DNA of 39,565 nucleotides from Megasphaera hominis (GCF_014269395.1 NZ_JACOGK010000029.1:1-39565), one strand, 5' to 3'; shown: positions 22,420-31,915, counted from the first letter of the stretch. The notes: generated from the sequence alone by a model not told the origin. Program-made: numbers and translations.

Positions 22420-24498
22420 CTATTTTTCCGGTGTGAACTTCGTAATGATAATGTGACGGATAAAGAGGAACATCGTGCCGACGAAGGCCAGGAGACCAAT
22501 CACATCGGCGATGGATTCGAAGTCTTTACCGACCAAAGCCAGCGGATTTTCGCTGCCGCCGGAAGTAACGGAAACGACGATGATCAAAGCGATGATAACG
22601 CCGACGAGGCTTTCGCCAACGATCAGGCCGGAAGCGAGGAGTACGCCGCGATGATTACAAGCTTCAACGTCTTCTTCTACATGGTCAGGGCTGCGGCGTT
22701 CTGCACGCTGACGCAGATGACGGTGAACGAGCCAGCCCATAACAGAGCCGATAACCAGGGGAATTTCCAGTGTTGGCGGCAGATAAATACCCATGCCGAC
22801 AGCCAGAGGCGGTAAGGCCAGAGCCGTTGTATGGCTCGTAAGGAGGGCGTCGATGATGATGACGACGACGCCAATGCCGATACCGAAGAGAATATAATTC
22901 CAGTCCAGGCTGGAAGAGAAGATGCCCTGGGCGATGGTTGTCATCAAGGTTGCCTGCGGAGCAGCCAGTGCCTGAGACGGATCCATGCCGGCGCGGGGCA
23001 GGGCGCCCGTGAAACCATAGGCCTGATAGAGGAGGTTCAGTACCGGGGCGATAGCAAAGGCACCGATGACGGAACCGAGGATCAAAGCGACCTGCTGTTT
23101 CCACGGTGTGGCACCGACGATATAGCCTGTTTTTAAATCCTGCAGGTTATCGTTGGAAATAGCAGCGATGCTGACGATGACGGCAGTGATGAAGATTGCT
23201 AATGCCGTGGCAAAGTCTGTACCACCGGGCAGATCAAATACACCGAAGGAGGTGCTGAGAGCCAGGACAACCAGGGACGAAACGATGATGCCCAAGATGC
23301 CGATCCCGGAAATCGGGCTGGCCGAGGTACCGATTAAGCCGGCCATATAGCCGCAGGCTGCAGCTACGAAGAAGCCCATGAGTACGGCGACGAGAATGCC
23401 GACGACGATGTACGTAATGGTAACCGAAAAGGGCAGGTTAGCGGCGCTGACAAAGGTGTAGAACGCAACGAACAGGCCGGCCAGGATGATCAGGAAAACG
23501 ATGCCGACGGATTTCGGGGATATATCAATATCCGTATGGTGGAGAGCCTGTTTTTCTTCCGTATCGTTGGAACGGATGGCGGCGATGGACATTTTAATGC
23601 CATCGACAACCGGTTTTGCCAGCTTGATCAGTGTCCAAATGGCGGCAATACCGATGCAGCCGGCACCGATAAAGCGAACCTTTTGTGCCCAGATCATATG
23701 CGCAAAGGCAGCGGCACTCTGGCCATCAGCCGGGGAAATAACCGACGTCAGGTAGGGGACGAAGACGACCCAGGCCAAGAGCGTACCACACAGGATGGCA
23801 ATACCGCTGGTAATACCGATGAGGTAACCGGCACCGAGAAGAGCCATGGAAAAGCCCATCGGGATCTGGGTAACGGCTTTGCCGATATGAATCCAGTGGC
23901 TGACTTCAGACGAAGCGATGTGCAGGCCGTTGGAGCAAAAGCTGAAAATACCGGCCAGGGCGGTACCAAAGACGATGTCTTTCATGCCCGTTTCCTTTTT
24001 GGACGTATCTTCGCCTTCTGCTTCTTCTTTACGAATTTCGCTGCCGACTTTTAAGATTTCTGCAGCTGCCCGGCCTTCAGGGTACGGCAGGTCGCTGTTG
24101 ACGACCATTGCCCGGCGTAAGGGAATCGTAAACAGTACGCCTAAAGAACCGCCACAGGCACATAAGAGCAGGGTTTGCCAGAACGGAAATCCCTGCCAGT
24201 ACCCGATCATGAGCAAACCTGGCAGAATAAAGATAATGGCTGACAAGGTGCCAGCAGCGGAAGCCTGCGTTTGAACCATGTTATTTTCCAAAATATTGGA
24301 ATTCTTGAACATACGCAGGATGGCCATTGAGATGACTGCGGCCGGAATGGACGAGGAGAACGTCAAACCGACTTTCAGACCCAGATACACGTTGGATGCC
24401 GTAAAAATGACCGTGATCAGCATGCCTAGGAACATGCCGCGGAAGGTCAATTCCGGTAGTGTCGGGTATGTGGCAGTCAGATTAGAGGATTTTTTCAT
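22420..24498 (-). CDS. OPT-family oligopeptide transporter
   Basis: This 692-residue polytopic inner-membrane protein has about 15 hydrophobic segments. The N-terminal ELTFRGMFLGMLITVIFTAS and NVYLGLKVGLTFSSSIPAAV are the hallmark of the OPT superfamily, and NNMVQTQASAAGTLSAIIF and PYPEGRAAAEIL follow as usual. Bacterial OPT proteins take up short peptides, or sometimes metal-chelate complexes, driven by protons. A cytoplasmic M20-type dipeptidase is divergently transcribed from the same intergenic region, which supports peptide import. GGGAGG lies about 8 bases before the start. A perfect 12-base palindrome overlaps its likely -35 region. Confidence 0.92.
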   Translation of the reverse strand: MKKSSNLTATYPTLPELTFRGMFLGMLITVIFTASNVYLGLKVGLTFSSSIPAAVISMAILRMFKNSNILENNMVQTQASAAGTLSAIIFILPGLLMIGYWQGFPFWQTLLLCACGGSLGVLFTIPLRRAMVVNSDLPYPEGRAAAEILKVGSEIRKEEAEGEDTSKKETGMKDIVFGTALAGIFSFCSNGLHIASSEVSHWIHIGKAVTQIPMGFSMALLGAGYLIGITSGIAILCGTLLAWVVFVPYLTSVISPADGQSAAAFAHMIWAQKVRFIGAGCIGIAAIWTLIKLAKPVVDGIKMSIAAIRSNDTEEKQALHHTDIDISPKSVGIVFLIILAGLFVAFYTFVSAANLPFSVTITYIVVGILVAVLMGFFVAAACGYMAGLIGTSASPISGIGILGIIVSSLVVLALSTSFGVFDLPGGTDFATALAIFITAVIVSIAAISNDNLQDLKTGYIVGATPWKQQVALILGSVIGAFAIAPVLNLLYQAYGFTGALPRAGMDPSQALAAPQATLMTTIAQGIFSSSLDWNYILFGIGIGVVVIIIDALLTSHTTALALPPLAVGMGIYLPPTLEIPLVIGSVMGWLVHRHLRQRAERRSPDHVEEDVEACNHRGVLLASGLIVGESLVGVIIALIIVVSVTSGGSENPLALVGKDFESIADVIGLLAFVGTMFLFIRHIIITKFTPEK

Positions 24499-24568
24499 AA
24501 TCAGACCTCCCTAAAATAAAAAATTCCGGTACGATATGTCTACGCACCATAGATTTGTTACCATTCAC

Positions 24569-24597
24569 AGTATACTCTATTTTTTCCTTTTCGTCAT
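24569..24597 (-). promoter_or_regulatory. Likely promoter of the OPT gene
   Basis: On the minus strand, ATGACG (24597-24592) and TATACT (24574-24569) are 17 bases apart. The -35 box is only partly consensus and is overlapped by a palindrome. Confidence 0.45.
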
Positions 24598-24604
24598 ATA
24601 TGAC
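24593..24604. promoter_or_regulatory. Perfect 12-base palindrome between OPT and dipeptidase genes
   Basis: GTCATATATGAC is its own reverse complement and overlaps the likely OPT -35 box. It is a good candidate operator for a dimeric repressor controlling peptide uptake. No regulator gene lies beside it. Confidence 0.5.
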
Positions 24605-24707
24605 ATTAATATAGGGTATGATGATTATATTCACTTTAAACTTATTTTTTTATGCAGTATAGACTGTAAGACAAGTGATACGGCCTAATGCCAGTTAAAA
24701 GAATACG

Positions 24708-24716
24708 TGTTATAAT
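24708..24716 (+). promoter_or_regulatory. Extended -10 promoter of the dipeptidase gene
   Basis: TGTTATAAT gives a perfect TATAAT (24711-24716) with an extended TGn, about 40 bases before the start codon. Confidence 0.5.
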
Positions 24717-24754
24717 AAAAAACAGAAAATCGTCTAGACGAAGGAGGTTTTTCC

Positions 24755-26209
24755 ATGGAAAACAAAGCAATTATAGAAGGGGTCTTACAGGAATTTGCCG
24801 GACTGGCAAAGCATCCCCGCAAATCGTATCACGAAAAAGCGGTCAGCGATTATATCGTAAGCCGTTTGGCCGCCTTAGGCATTACGGCCAAGCAGGATGG
24901 CGTCTATAATGTCATTGCCGATATTCCGGCAACACCGGGCTATGAAGCAGCTCCCGTGACGATGCTTCAGGGCCATATGGATATGGTCTGTGTAGCAAAA
25001 CCGGATCGTACCTATGATCCCCTTACGGATGAAATCGTCCTCAAACGGGATGGCAATATCTTGTCGGCCGATGGCACCAGCCTGGGCGCTGACGACGGCA
25101 TGGCCATTGCTATTTCCCTCTTCCTTATTCAGCAGCCCATCGTTCATGGGCCTCTGCGCCTGGTCTTCACGGTCGATGAAGAAGTGAGCATGACCGGTGC
25201 CACCCATCTCGATCCGGCACATGTACAGGATGTACGCTATATCATCAACATCGACTCCGAATCGATCGAAGCCCTGTGCGTCGCTTCGGCCGGCAGCTCC
25301 CACGCTACCTTTACGCGTCAGCTGTCGCGGCAGAAGGCAGACGGCCAGGCTGCCCTTGTGCTGAAAGCGGCGGGCTTCATTGGCGGTCATTCCGGCGAAA
25401 CGATCAACGAAGGCAAGAGCAATGCTATTAAAGCGATTGCTATCGGCTTACAGCGTCTCGCCCAGGCAGGCATTGCCTATACCCTTGCTGCCTTTGACGG
25501 CGGCGATGCAGCCAATGCCATTCCGTCCCACGCCCAGGCTGTCATCGTCCTCCCTGCAGACCAGGTAGAAAAGGCACAGGACATATTGGCTGCTGGCGCT
25601 GCTGATCACAAACTGGTCTATACGGATATTGAAACGTCGATTTCCTTAACGGCAGAACCGGCAGCCCTTCCGGAACAGACCGTTTCTCCGGCTGATACGA
25701 AAGCCATCGTACAGCTTCTGAACCTGCTCCATACAGGTGTCTTTGCCATGAACCGTCATTTACATGAATTGCCGGACCTGTCTGCCAATATCGGCACCAT
25801 TCAGTTGGCTGACGATATGGTAACGATCCAGTATTTCCCCCGTTCCTCTTCGGACGCGCGGCTGCGGGAATTCTTCGTTTCCCTGCCGGTCTTTGCTGAC
25901 GTTACGGGCTTTGACTTTGCCGCTACGGCGCCGTCTCCGGCCTGGGTCGAAAATACACACAGCGTCCTCACACCGGCTATGGCCAAGGTCTATGAACAGG
26001 AACTGGGGCATGCACCGCGTGTAGAAGCGATCCACGGCGGGTTGGAAACGGGCTATTTCTTCGCCATGAATCCCGATCTCGATATCGTTTCCGTCGGCCC
26101 GACGACCAACGCTATCCACAGTGCCGATGAATCGGTAGATCTCGATACGGTGGCTGATATTACAAAAGTCATTGCCGGCACGCTGGCCGTATTGGCAACA
26201 GAAAAATAA
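24755..26209 (+). CDS. pepD: Aminoacyl-histidine dipeptidase, M20 family (PepD type)
   Basis: This 484-residue cytoplasmic di-zinc peptidase cleaves short peptides. Metal and catalytic residues of the M20C group are in order: QGHMDMVCV (His and catalytic Asp), TSLGADDGMAIAI (bridging Asp), TVDEEVSMTGA (general-base Glu and metal Glu), NIDSE, and a late HGGLETGYF with a final metal His in NAIHSADESVD. Length fits PepD. A good ribosome binding site (GAAGGAGG) precedes the start. It is divergent from the OPT transporter, so the pair probably imports and hydrolyses peptides. Exact peptide preference is unknown. Confidence 0.92.
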   Translation: MENKAIIEGVLQEFAGLAKHPRKSYHEKAVSDYIVSRLAALGITAKQDGVYNVIADIPATPGYEAAPVTMLQGHMDMVCVAKPDRTYDPLTDEIVLKRDGNILSADGTSLGADDGMAIAISLFLIQQPIVHGPLRLVFTVDEEVSMTGATHLDPAHVQDVRYIINIDSESIEALCVASAGSSHATFTRQLSRQKADGQAALVLKAAGFIGGHSGETINEGKSNAIKAIAIGLQRLAQAGIAYTLAAFDGGDAANAIPSHAQAVIVLPADQVEKAQDILAAGAADHKLVYTDIETSISLTAEPAALPEQTVSPADTKAIVQLLNLLHTGVFAMNRHLHELPDLSANIGTIQLADDMVTIQYFPRSSSDARLREFFVSLPVFADVTGFDFAATAPSPAWVENTHSVLTPAMAKVYEQELGHAPRVEAIHGGLETGYFFAMNPDLDIVSVGPTTNAIHSADESVDLDTVADITKVIAGTLAVLATEK

Positions 26210-26227
26210 GTGCCCCTTACAGGCACT

Positions 26228-26263
26228 AAAAAAGCGTTTGGGATCAGTCCCAAACGCTTTTTT
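26228..26263 (+). terminator. Bidirectional terminator after pepD
   Basis: AAAAAAGCGTTTGGG (26228-26242) and CCCAAACGCTTTTTT (26249-26263) form a perfect 15-base stem with a 6-base loop. It serves pepD and the convergent gene ending at 26273. Confidence 0.92.
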
Positions 26264-26272
26264 AGCATGTAG

Positions 26273-26884
26273 TTAAAATAAATATTTTGTATCATAGCTC
26301 AAGTCCATGTACTGGGCAATGGTTTCGTCGTCAAAACCGTATTCCTCCGGTTTATTAAACCAATGGGCTACACGGAGCTGCATTTTTTTTGCCGCCGGCA
26401 TGGGCTCTTCGTATTCAATACGCAGCTGCCGCGCTTCGTCCGACCGGTCGGCTACGTGTACGAAAAGGCCTTCGTAAAAGGTCAGCTCATAGACCTTGCG
26501 AAACGCATGGGGAATCTGAAAGCCAAAGGGAACGAAGAACTTCTGAATGAAGCCGTGGGCAATCAGAATCGATCCCGTATAGGGGATTTCATGTTCCAGA
26601 TCATAGCGCAGGTCGCCAGCAGGGGAATGGAAGGCCGTAGGCATGACGCCGTCAATGGCCGGTGCCGGGCGTCCGTTGTTGTTGGTGAAGAGCTTGTGCA
26701 GGGCCAGCTTCTTTTCGTCTGTAACGCCGAAAATACAGGCGTAACCGCGCAGACATGATTCATCGTAAATGACCGGGTGCAGGCCATACTTTTCGATCTT
26801 GAAAAGCTCGTCTACGTGCTCTATGGCGACGATGCTGTATTTGTATTCGGAAAAATCGAAACCATCAAAAAATTGGGATCTCAT
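26273..26884 (-). CDS. Hypothetical protein (203 aa)
   Basis: I do not recognise this 203-residue protein. It has no signal peptide, membrane helix or cysteine cluster, and is rich in aromatic residues and histidine (for example GSILIAHGFIQKFFVPFGFQ and YELTFYEGLFVHVADRSD), suggesting a compact beta-rich cytoplasmic protein. The composition is like its neighbours and AGGAG precedes the start by about 7 bases, so it is a real gene. It ends at a shared terminator with pepD and stands about 65 bases downstream of xpt on the same strand, so it may be read from the xpt promoter. Confidence 0.7.
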   Translation of the reverse strand: MRSQFFDGFDFSEYKYSIVAIEHVDELFKIEKYGLHPVIYDESCLRGYACIFGVTDEKKLALHKLFTNNNGRPAPAIDGVMPTAFHSPAGDLRYDLEHEIPYTGSILIAHGFIQKFFVPFGFQIPHAFRKVYELTFYEGLFVHVADRSDEARQLRIEYEEPMPAAKKMQLRVAHWFNKPEEYGFDDETIAQYMDLSYDTKYLF

Positions 26885-26949
26885 AGTAAAACTCCTGAGG
26901 GTTACAAAGAAGGCAGGCAGTTATTATTATATGTATTATACCCGTACTA

Positions 26950-27525
26950 TTACTCTTTAAAGACCGGTTTGTTATCGCGGAATTCAGCAATGCGGGCCAG
27001 CGATTCTACGCGATAGCCCAAAGCTTCCAAACGGCTGCGGCCGGGCTGGAAGGATTTTTCGATGACAATGCCAATACCGGCGAGAGAACAGCCGGCCTGG
27101 GTAATGATATCTACGAGACCGACAGCAGCGGCACCGCTGGCCAGAAAGTCATCGATGATCAGCACGCGTTCGCCGGCGTGCAGGTAGGATTTGCTGATAC
27201 TGGCCACATACGTTTCTTCCTTTGTATACGAATAGATCGAAGCGGTATACACGGCGTCCTGCATGAGCAGGGACTTCTTTTTACGGGCAAAGACGACGGG
27301 CAGGTTGCCCATGGCCAGGGATGCAGCCAAGGCGATGGCAATACCTGAAGATTCAATCGTCACGATCCGGTCAATAGGGCAGTCTGCAAAGCGCTTGGCA
27401 AATTCGCGGCCCATGTTGAGTACAAGTGCAGGATCAATTTGTTGATTCAGGAAATTATCAACCTTCAGAATGCGGTTGTCGATGATTAAACCATCCTGCA
27501 ATATACGGTTTTTCAGTTCTTCCAT
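26950..27525 (-). CDS. xpt: Xanthine phosphoribosyltransferase
   Basis: This 191-residue enzyme salvages xanthine to XMP with PRPP. The PRPP loop VLIIDDFLASGAAA is the diagnostic motif, and MEELKNRILQDGLIIDNRIL with KVDNFLNQQIDP matches the start of Gram-positive-type Xpt. The ATG at 27525 follows AGGAGGATC; a longer frame to 27582 overlaps the promoter and was rejected. Unlike many Xpt genes there is no purine riboswitch: the promoter is only about 30 bases upstream of the start codon. It is divergent from purL. Confidence 0.92.
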   Translation of the reverse strand: MEELKNRILQDGLIIDNRILKVDNFLNQQIDPALVLNMGREFAKRFADCPIDRIVTIESSGIAIALAASLAMGNLPVVFARKKKSLLMQDAVYTASIYSYTKEETYVASISKSYLHAGERVLIIDDFLASGAAAVGLVDIITQAGCSLAGIGIVIEKSFQPGRSRLEALGYRVESLARIAEFRDNKPVFKE

Positions 27526-27553
27526 GGGGATCCTCCTAATAATTAATACTTTC

Positions 27554-27582
27554 AGTCTAATACGTTTTATGCATGAAGTCAA
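27554..27582 (-). promoter_or_regulatory. Promoter of xpt
   Basis: On the minus strand, TTGACT (27582-27577) and TAGACT (27559-27554) are 17 bases apart. The transcript would begin about 20 bases before the start codon. Confidence 0.6.
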
Positions 27583-27646
27583 CTTTCTTTTTTTACCGGA
27601 TTTTTTCTTTTATACTTATTGTTATAGCGCCTGTTCTTGCGGTTTA

Positions 27647-27689
27647 CAGGTAATTTTTCGTTTACTTCTGCAGGTAAAACAGGTATACT
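27647..27689 (+). promoter_or_regulatory. Promoter of purL with repeated CAGGTA motifs
   Basis: TTTACT (27661-27666) and TATACT (27684-27689) are 17 bases apart. CAGGTA occurs three times around them (27647, 27671 and 27680), which could be a regulator site. Confidence 0.5.
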
Positions 27690-27736
27690 AAAATTGTATG
27701 ACTGTTAATTATCTGTCTTTTAAGGAGGTTCATTGA

Positions 27737-30700
27737 ATGCAACCCATTCGCCGTTTGTATGTTGCTAAAAAGGATCCGTTTGCCCAGGACGCACAACGGA
27801 TGCTCAATGATTTGAAGAAAAACCTGCTTATTTCCGGTCTGACCGATATTAAGATTTTTCATCGGTATGACGTAGGTGGTCTGGATGATGCCGCTTTCGA
27901 AGCAGCTAAAAATATGATTTTCTCTGAACCCCCTGTCGATGCCGTATATGATGAGTTGCCGGCCCGTGCAGATGACACGGTACTGGCCATTGAATACCTG
28001 CCCGGCCAGTATGACCAGCGTGCCGATTCGGCCATGCAGTGCCTGCAGATGCTGACCATGGCTAACGACAGTGCTGTCCGCACGGCTCAGGTCATCGTCC
28101 TTTCGGGCACCTTATCCGCAGCAGATCTGCAGGCTATCAAACATTACTGCATCAACCCTGTAGAAGCACGGGAAGCATCGCTTGATCCGGTAACCAGCCT
28201 GGACCTGGCCTGGGAACAGCCGGACGACGTAGCCGTTCTGACGGATTTCAACAGTGCCAGCGATCAGGATCTGCGCGATCTCTCGGCCCGCATGGGCCTG
28301 GCCATGAGCTTTGACGACCTGAAGTTCTGCCAGACCTACTTCCGGGATGAAGAAAAACGCAACCCGACGGTAACGGAAATCCGCGTAATCGATACGTACT
28401 GGTCCGATCATTGCCGCCACACGACCTTCATGACCGAACTGACAGATGTGACCTTCGAAGATGGAACGTATACCCTGCCTATCCAGCGGGCCTATGAAGC
28501 CTATAAGACGACGCGGGCAGCGCTGCAGCGTAAAAAGCCACAGACCCTCATGGATATGGCTACTATTGCCGTAAAAGAATTAAAAGCAGCAGGCAAGCTG
28601 GAAAATCTTGACGCATCGGAAGAAATTAACGCCTGCACGATTATCATTCCCGTCGATGTCGATGGCAAAGAAGAAGAATGGCTCCTTCTCTTTAAGAACG
28701 AAACCCATAACCACCCGACAGAAATCGAACCCTTTGGCGGTGCCGCTACCTGCTTAGGCGGCTGTATCCGCGACCCCTTGAGCGGCCGTTCTTACGTCTA
28801 TCAGGCCATGCGCGTTACCGGTGCCGGTGATCCGCGCCAGTCCGTACAGGACACGCTGCCTGGCAAGCTGCCGCAGCGCACGCTGACTACAGGGGCTGCC
28901 AAGGGCTACAGCTCCTATGGTAACCAGATCGGCCTGGCTACAGGTGAAGTCAAAGAATACTATCATCCGGGTTTCATTGCCAAGCGTATGGAAATCGGCG
29001 CCGTCCTCGGCGCAGCACCGCGCTGCAATGTTATTCGTGAAGCTCCCGTAGCGGGCGATATCATCATCCTCTTAGGGGGTAAAACCGGCCGCGACGGCAT
29101 GGGTGGTGCTACGGGCTCTTCCAAGAAGCACACCGTATCATCCTTGGAAACGTGTGGCGCAGAAGTACAGAAGGGCAATGCCCTGACGGAACGGAAAATC
29201 CAGCGCCTCTTCCGCCGCCATGAAGTCACGGTGCTCATTAAACGCTGCAACGATTTCGGTGCCGGCGGTGTTTCCGTTGCCATTGGCGAATTGACAGACG
29301 GCCTCAACATCGACCTCGATAAGGTACCGAAGAAATACGAAGGCCTGGATGGCACAGAACTAGCCATTTCCGAATCGCAGGAACGCATGGCTGTCGTCGT
29401 CGCACCGGAACACGTAGATGAATTCATGAAATACGCAGCTGAAGAAAACCTGGAAGCTACCATCGTTGCCGTAGCCACGGATACGAAACGGCTGATTATG
29501 CATTGGCGCAATCAGACCGTCGTCAACCTGACACGGGCTTTCCTCGATACGAACGGTGTGACACAGCAGCGCAAGGCTGTCGTTACAGCACCGGAAAATA
29601 AAGATTTCTTCAAGGCCCCGGCCGTGACCGACCTGAAAGAAACGTGGCTCCACACCATGAGCACTCTCAATATTGCCTCTGAACAGGGCCTGGCCGAACG
29701 CTTTGACAGCACCATCGGCTCGCGGACCGTCCTCATACCCTTTGGCGGCAAATACCAGAAGACACCTGTAGAAGGCATGGTTGCCAAGATTCCCGTACCG
29801 GGCAGCAAGACGACGACGGCTAGCATCTTTACGCACGGCTACGATCCGGATCTCGCCGTTTGGAGTCCCTTCCACGGCGCTCTCTACGCGGTCATCCAGT
29901 CTGTCGCTAAATTAGTAGCTCTCGGCGGCGACCGCCGTCAGGCCTACCTGACGTTACAGGAATTCTTCCAGAGCCTGGGCACGAATGAAAAAGCCTGGGG
30001 CCAGCCGGTCAGCGCCCTCCTCGGCGCCTATGTGGCACAAAAGGAATTGCAGATTGCCGCTATTGGCGGTAAAGACAGCATGAGCGGTACCTTTGAAAAC
30101 CTGACCGTACCGCCGACACTCGTTTCCTTTGCCATCGTACCGGAAAAGACGAATCACATCGTTTCGCCGGAATTTAAGACGGCCGGCGATGCTGTCGTTC
30201 TCTTTGATCTGCCCCGGAATACGGAAGATATGCCTGATTTCGACGTCTTCCGCAGCCATTGCGACTTCCTCCACGCAGCCGTATTGCATGGCAAAGTAAA
30301 AGCTATGCACGCTGTGGGCCAGGGCGGTATGGGTGCAGCTCTGGCACAGATGGCCTTTGGTAACCGCCTGGGCTTTGCTGTGGCAGACGACGTGACGGCA
30401 CAGGAACTCTTCGACCTGCGCTATGGTGCTATTCTTGCGGAAACAGATGCGCCTACGGCAGCCCTCTGGGCACAGGCAGAAAACGTACGCCTCATCGGCA
30501 CCGTAACGGCAGAAGAAACGATCCGGGCCGGCGCTGTCACCCTTTCCCTTTCTGACCTGCAGGCCGCCTGGGAAGAACCACTCAATAAGATTTTCCCCAT
30601 TAAGAGCGAAAGCGCTGCAGACGACCCGGCCCTGCCCCTTTATACGACGTACGGCCCCAAACGGGCTGCGTCCTTTGGCCAGCCGCACGTCTTTATCCCG

Positions 30701-31480
30701 GTTTGCCCGGGCACGAACTGCGAATACGATTCGGCAGCTGCCTTTGAACGGGCCGGGGCTACAGCAGAAATCATGGTCCTGCGCAATGAAACGCCGCAGG
30801 CGCTGGCCGAATCTATCGCTGAAATGGCCAAGCGCATTGCCAAGGCCCAGATCATCATGTTCCCCGGCGGCTTCAGTGCCGGTGACGAACCGGAAGGCTC
30901 GGGCAAGTTTATTGCCACCCTCTTCCGCAGCCCGGCCCTGCGCGACGCCTTAAATGATCTCCTGTACCAGCGCGATGGCCTGGCTCTCGGTGTTTGCAAT
31001 GGCTTCCAGGCCTTGATCAAACTGGGCCTTCTGCCGTACGGCCAGATTCAGCCTTTGCGTCCGGACAGCCCGACCCTGACGTACAATACGATTGGCCGTC
31101 ACCTGTCGCGGATGGTCAATACGAAGGTCGTTTCCGTCATGAGCCCGTGGTTCAGCAACATGAAAGCCGGCGACGTTCACACCATCGCCATTTCCCACGG
31201 CGAAGGCCGTTTTGTCGCCACGCCGGAACAGATCCGCGAGCTGGCTGCCAAAGGCCAGATCGCTACGCAGTACGTCGATCTCAGCGGCAATGCGTCGAAC
31301 GACAGCGAATACAACCCGAACCAGTCCATCATGGCTGTCGAAGGTATTACCAGCCCGGATGGCCGCGTTCTCGGCAAGATGGCCCATACAGAACGCTTCA
31401 GCAATAGCGATATTTTTGAAAATATCAGCGGCAATAAGTTACAGCCCCTCTTTGCTGCCGGCGTAGCCTATTTTAAATAA
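27737..31480 (+). CDS. purL: Phosphoribosylformylglycinamidine synthase, single-chain
   Basis: This 1247-residue enzyme performs the fourth step of purine synthesis, turning FGAR, ATP and glutamine into FGAM. It is the fused form: an N-terminal PurS-like part, a linker, two PurM-like synthetase halves (FKNETHNHPTEIEPFGGAAT, then GAGGVSVAIGELTDGL), and a C-terminal class I glutamine amidotransferase with PGGFSAGDEPEGSGKF, the nucleophile Cys in GVCNGFQALIKLG, and the final HGEGRF. No separate purS or purQ is needed or seen. AAGGAGG precedes the ATG by about 8 bases. Length is typical of clostridial and proteobacterial fused PurL. Confidence 0.95.
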   Translation: MQPIRRLYVAKKDPFAQDAQRMLNDLKKNLLISGLTDIKIFHRYDVGGLDDAAFEAAKNMIFSEPPVDAVYDELPARADDTVLAIEYLPGQYDQRADSAMQCLQMLTMANDSAVRTAQVIVLSGTLSAADLQAIKHYCINPVEAREASLDPVTSLDLAWEQPDDVAVLTDFNSASDQDLRDLSARMGLAMSFDDLKFCQTYFRDEEKRNPTVTEIRVIDTYWSDHCRHTTFMTELTDVTFEDGTYTLPIQRAYEAYKTTRAALQRKKPQTLMDMATIAVKELKAAGKLENLDASEEINACTIIIPVDVDGKEEEWLLLFKNETHNHPTEIEPFGGAATCLGGCIRDPLSGRSYVYQAMRVTGAGDPRQSVQDTLPGKLPQRTLTTGAAKGYSSYGNQIGLATGEVKEYYHPGFIAKRMEIGAVLGAAPRCNVIREAPVAGDIIILLGGKTGRDGMGGATGSSKKHTVSSLETCGAEVQKGNALTERKIQRLFRRHEVTVLIKRCNDFGAGGVSVAIGELTDGLNIDLDKVPKKYEGLDGTELAISESQERMAVVVAPEHVDEFMKYAAEENLEATIVAVATDTKRLIMHWRNQTVVNLTRAFLDTNGVTQQRKAVVTAPENKDFFKAPAVTDLKETWLHTMSTLNIASEQGLAERFDSTIGSRTVLIPFGGKYQKTPVEGMVAKIPVPGSKTTTASIFTHGYDPDLAVWSPFHGALYAVIQSVAKLVALGGDRRQAYLTLQEFFQSLGTNEKAWGQPVSALLGAYVAQKELQIAAIGGKDSMSGTFENLTVPPTLVSFAIVPEKTNHIVSPEFKTAGDAVVLFDLPRNTEDMPDFDVFRSHCDFLHAAVLHGKVKAMHAVGQGGMGAALAQMAFGNRLGFAVADDVTAQELFDLRYGAILAETDAPTAALWAQAENVRLIGTVTAEETIRAGAVTLSLSDLQAAWEEPLNKIFPIKSESAADDPALPLYTTYGPKRAASFGQPHVFIPVCPGTNCEYDSAAAFERAGATAEIMVLRNETPQALAESIAEMAKRIAKAQIIMFPGGFSAGDEPEGSGKFIATLFRSPALRDALNDLLYQRDGLALGVCNGFQALIKLGLLPYGQIQPLRPDSPTLTYNTIGRHLSRMVNTKVVSVMSPWFSNMKAGDVHTIAISHGEGRFVATPEQIRELAAKGQIATQYVDLSGNASNDSEYNPNQSIMAVEGITSPDGRVLGKMAHTERFSNSDIFENISGNKLQPLFAAGVAYFK

Positions 31481-31499
31481 CTCTCTCAGGGACCGTGCC

Positions 31500-31530
31500 G
31501 GCAAGGGATTTCCTCATAAAGTCCCTTGCC
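31500..31530 (+). terminator. Hairpin after purL
   Basis: GGCAAGGGA (31500-31508) pairs with TCCCTTGCC (31522-31530). No T-run follows, so termination may be inefficient. Confidence 0.4.
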
Positions 31531-31545
31531 AGGCAGGTCTTGCTG

Positions 31546-31554
31546 TGATATAAT
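31546..31554 (+). promoter_or_regulatory. Extended -10 promoter of rpsF-ssb-rpsR
   Basis: TGATATAAT contains TATAAT (31549-31554) with an extended TGn. The leader to 31631 contains GCTT/AAGC (31561-31576) and GCCCTT/AAGGGC (31585-31604) hairpins. In other Firmicutes such a leader binds S6:S18; the known binding motif is not clear here. Confidence 0.5.
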
Positions 31555-31630
31555 TAATGAGCTTGATTTTTTAAGCATACCCTTGCCCTTTTGAGAAGAA
31601 GGGCCATAGTCCAGAAGAGGAGGTGATTTC

Positions 31631-31915
31631 GTGAATAAGTACGAAGTCATGTTTATCGCACAGCCGCTCGAAGAAGCGGAAGTAGATCCGATCGCTGAAT
31701 TTGTCAGCAACCTGATCACGAAAAACGGCGGCAAAATTGAAAAGGTTGATCGCTGGGGCAAACGCCACTTAGCCTACCCGGTAAAGAAACAGGCCGACGG
31801 CTACTATGTATTGATTAACTTTGATGCTGAAGCTGATGTCATCAAAGAAATCGACCGTGTTATGAAGATCCAGGAACCTATCCTGAAACACTTAATTATT
31901 AAGATCGAAGAATAA
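31631..31915 (+). CDS. rpsF: 30S ribosomal protein S6
   Basis: This 94-residue protein binds 16S rRNA in the platform of the 30S subunit together with S18. MNKYEVMFIAQPLEEAEVDP, KVDRWGKRHLAYPVKKQADG and YVLINFDAEADVIKEIDRVM are typical. The start codon is GTG (31631), preceded by AGGAGGTGATTTC, a strong ribosome binding site. It leads the conserved rpsF-ssb-rpsR operon. Confidence 0.96.
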   Translation: MNKYEVMFIAQPLEEAEVDPIAEFVSNLITKNGGKIEKVDRWGKRHLAYPVKKQADGYYVLINFDAEADVIKEIDRVMKIQEPILKHLIIKIEE

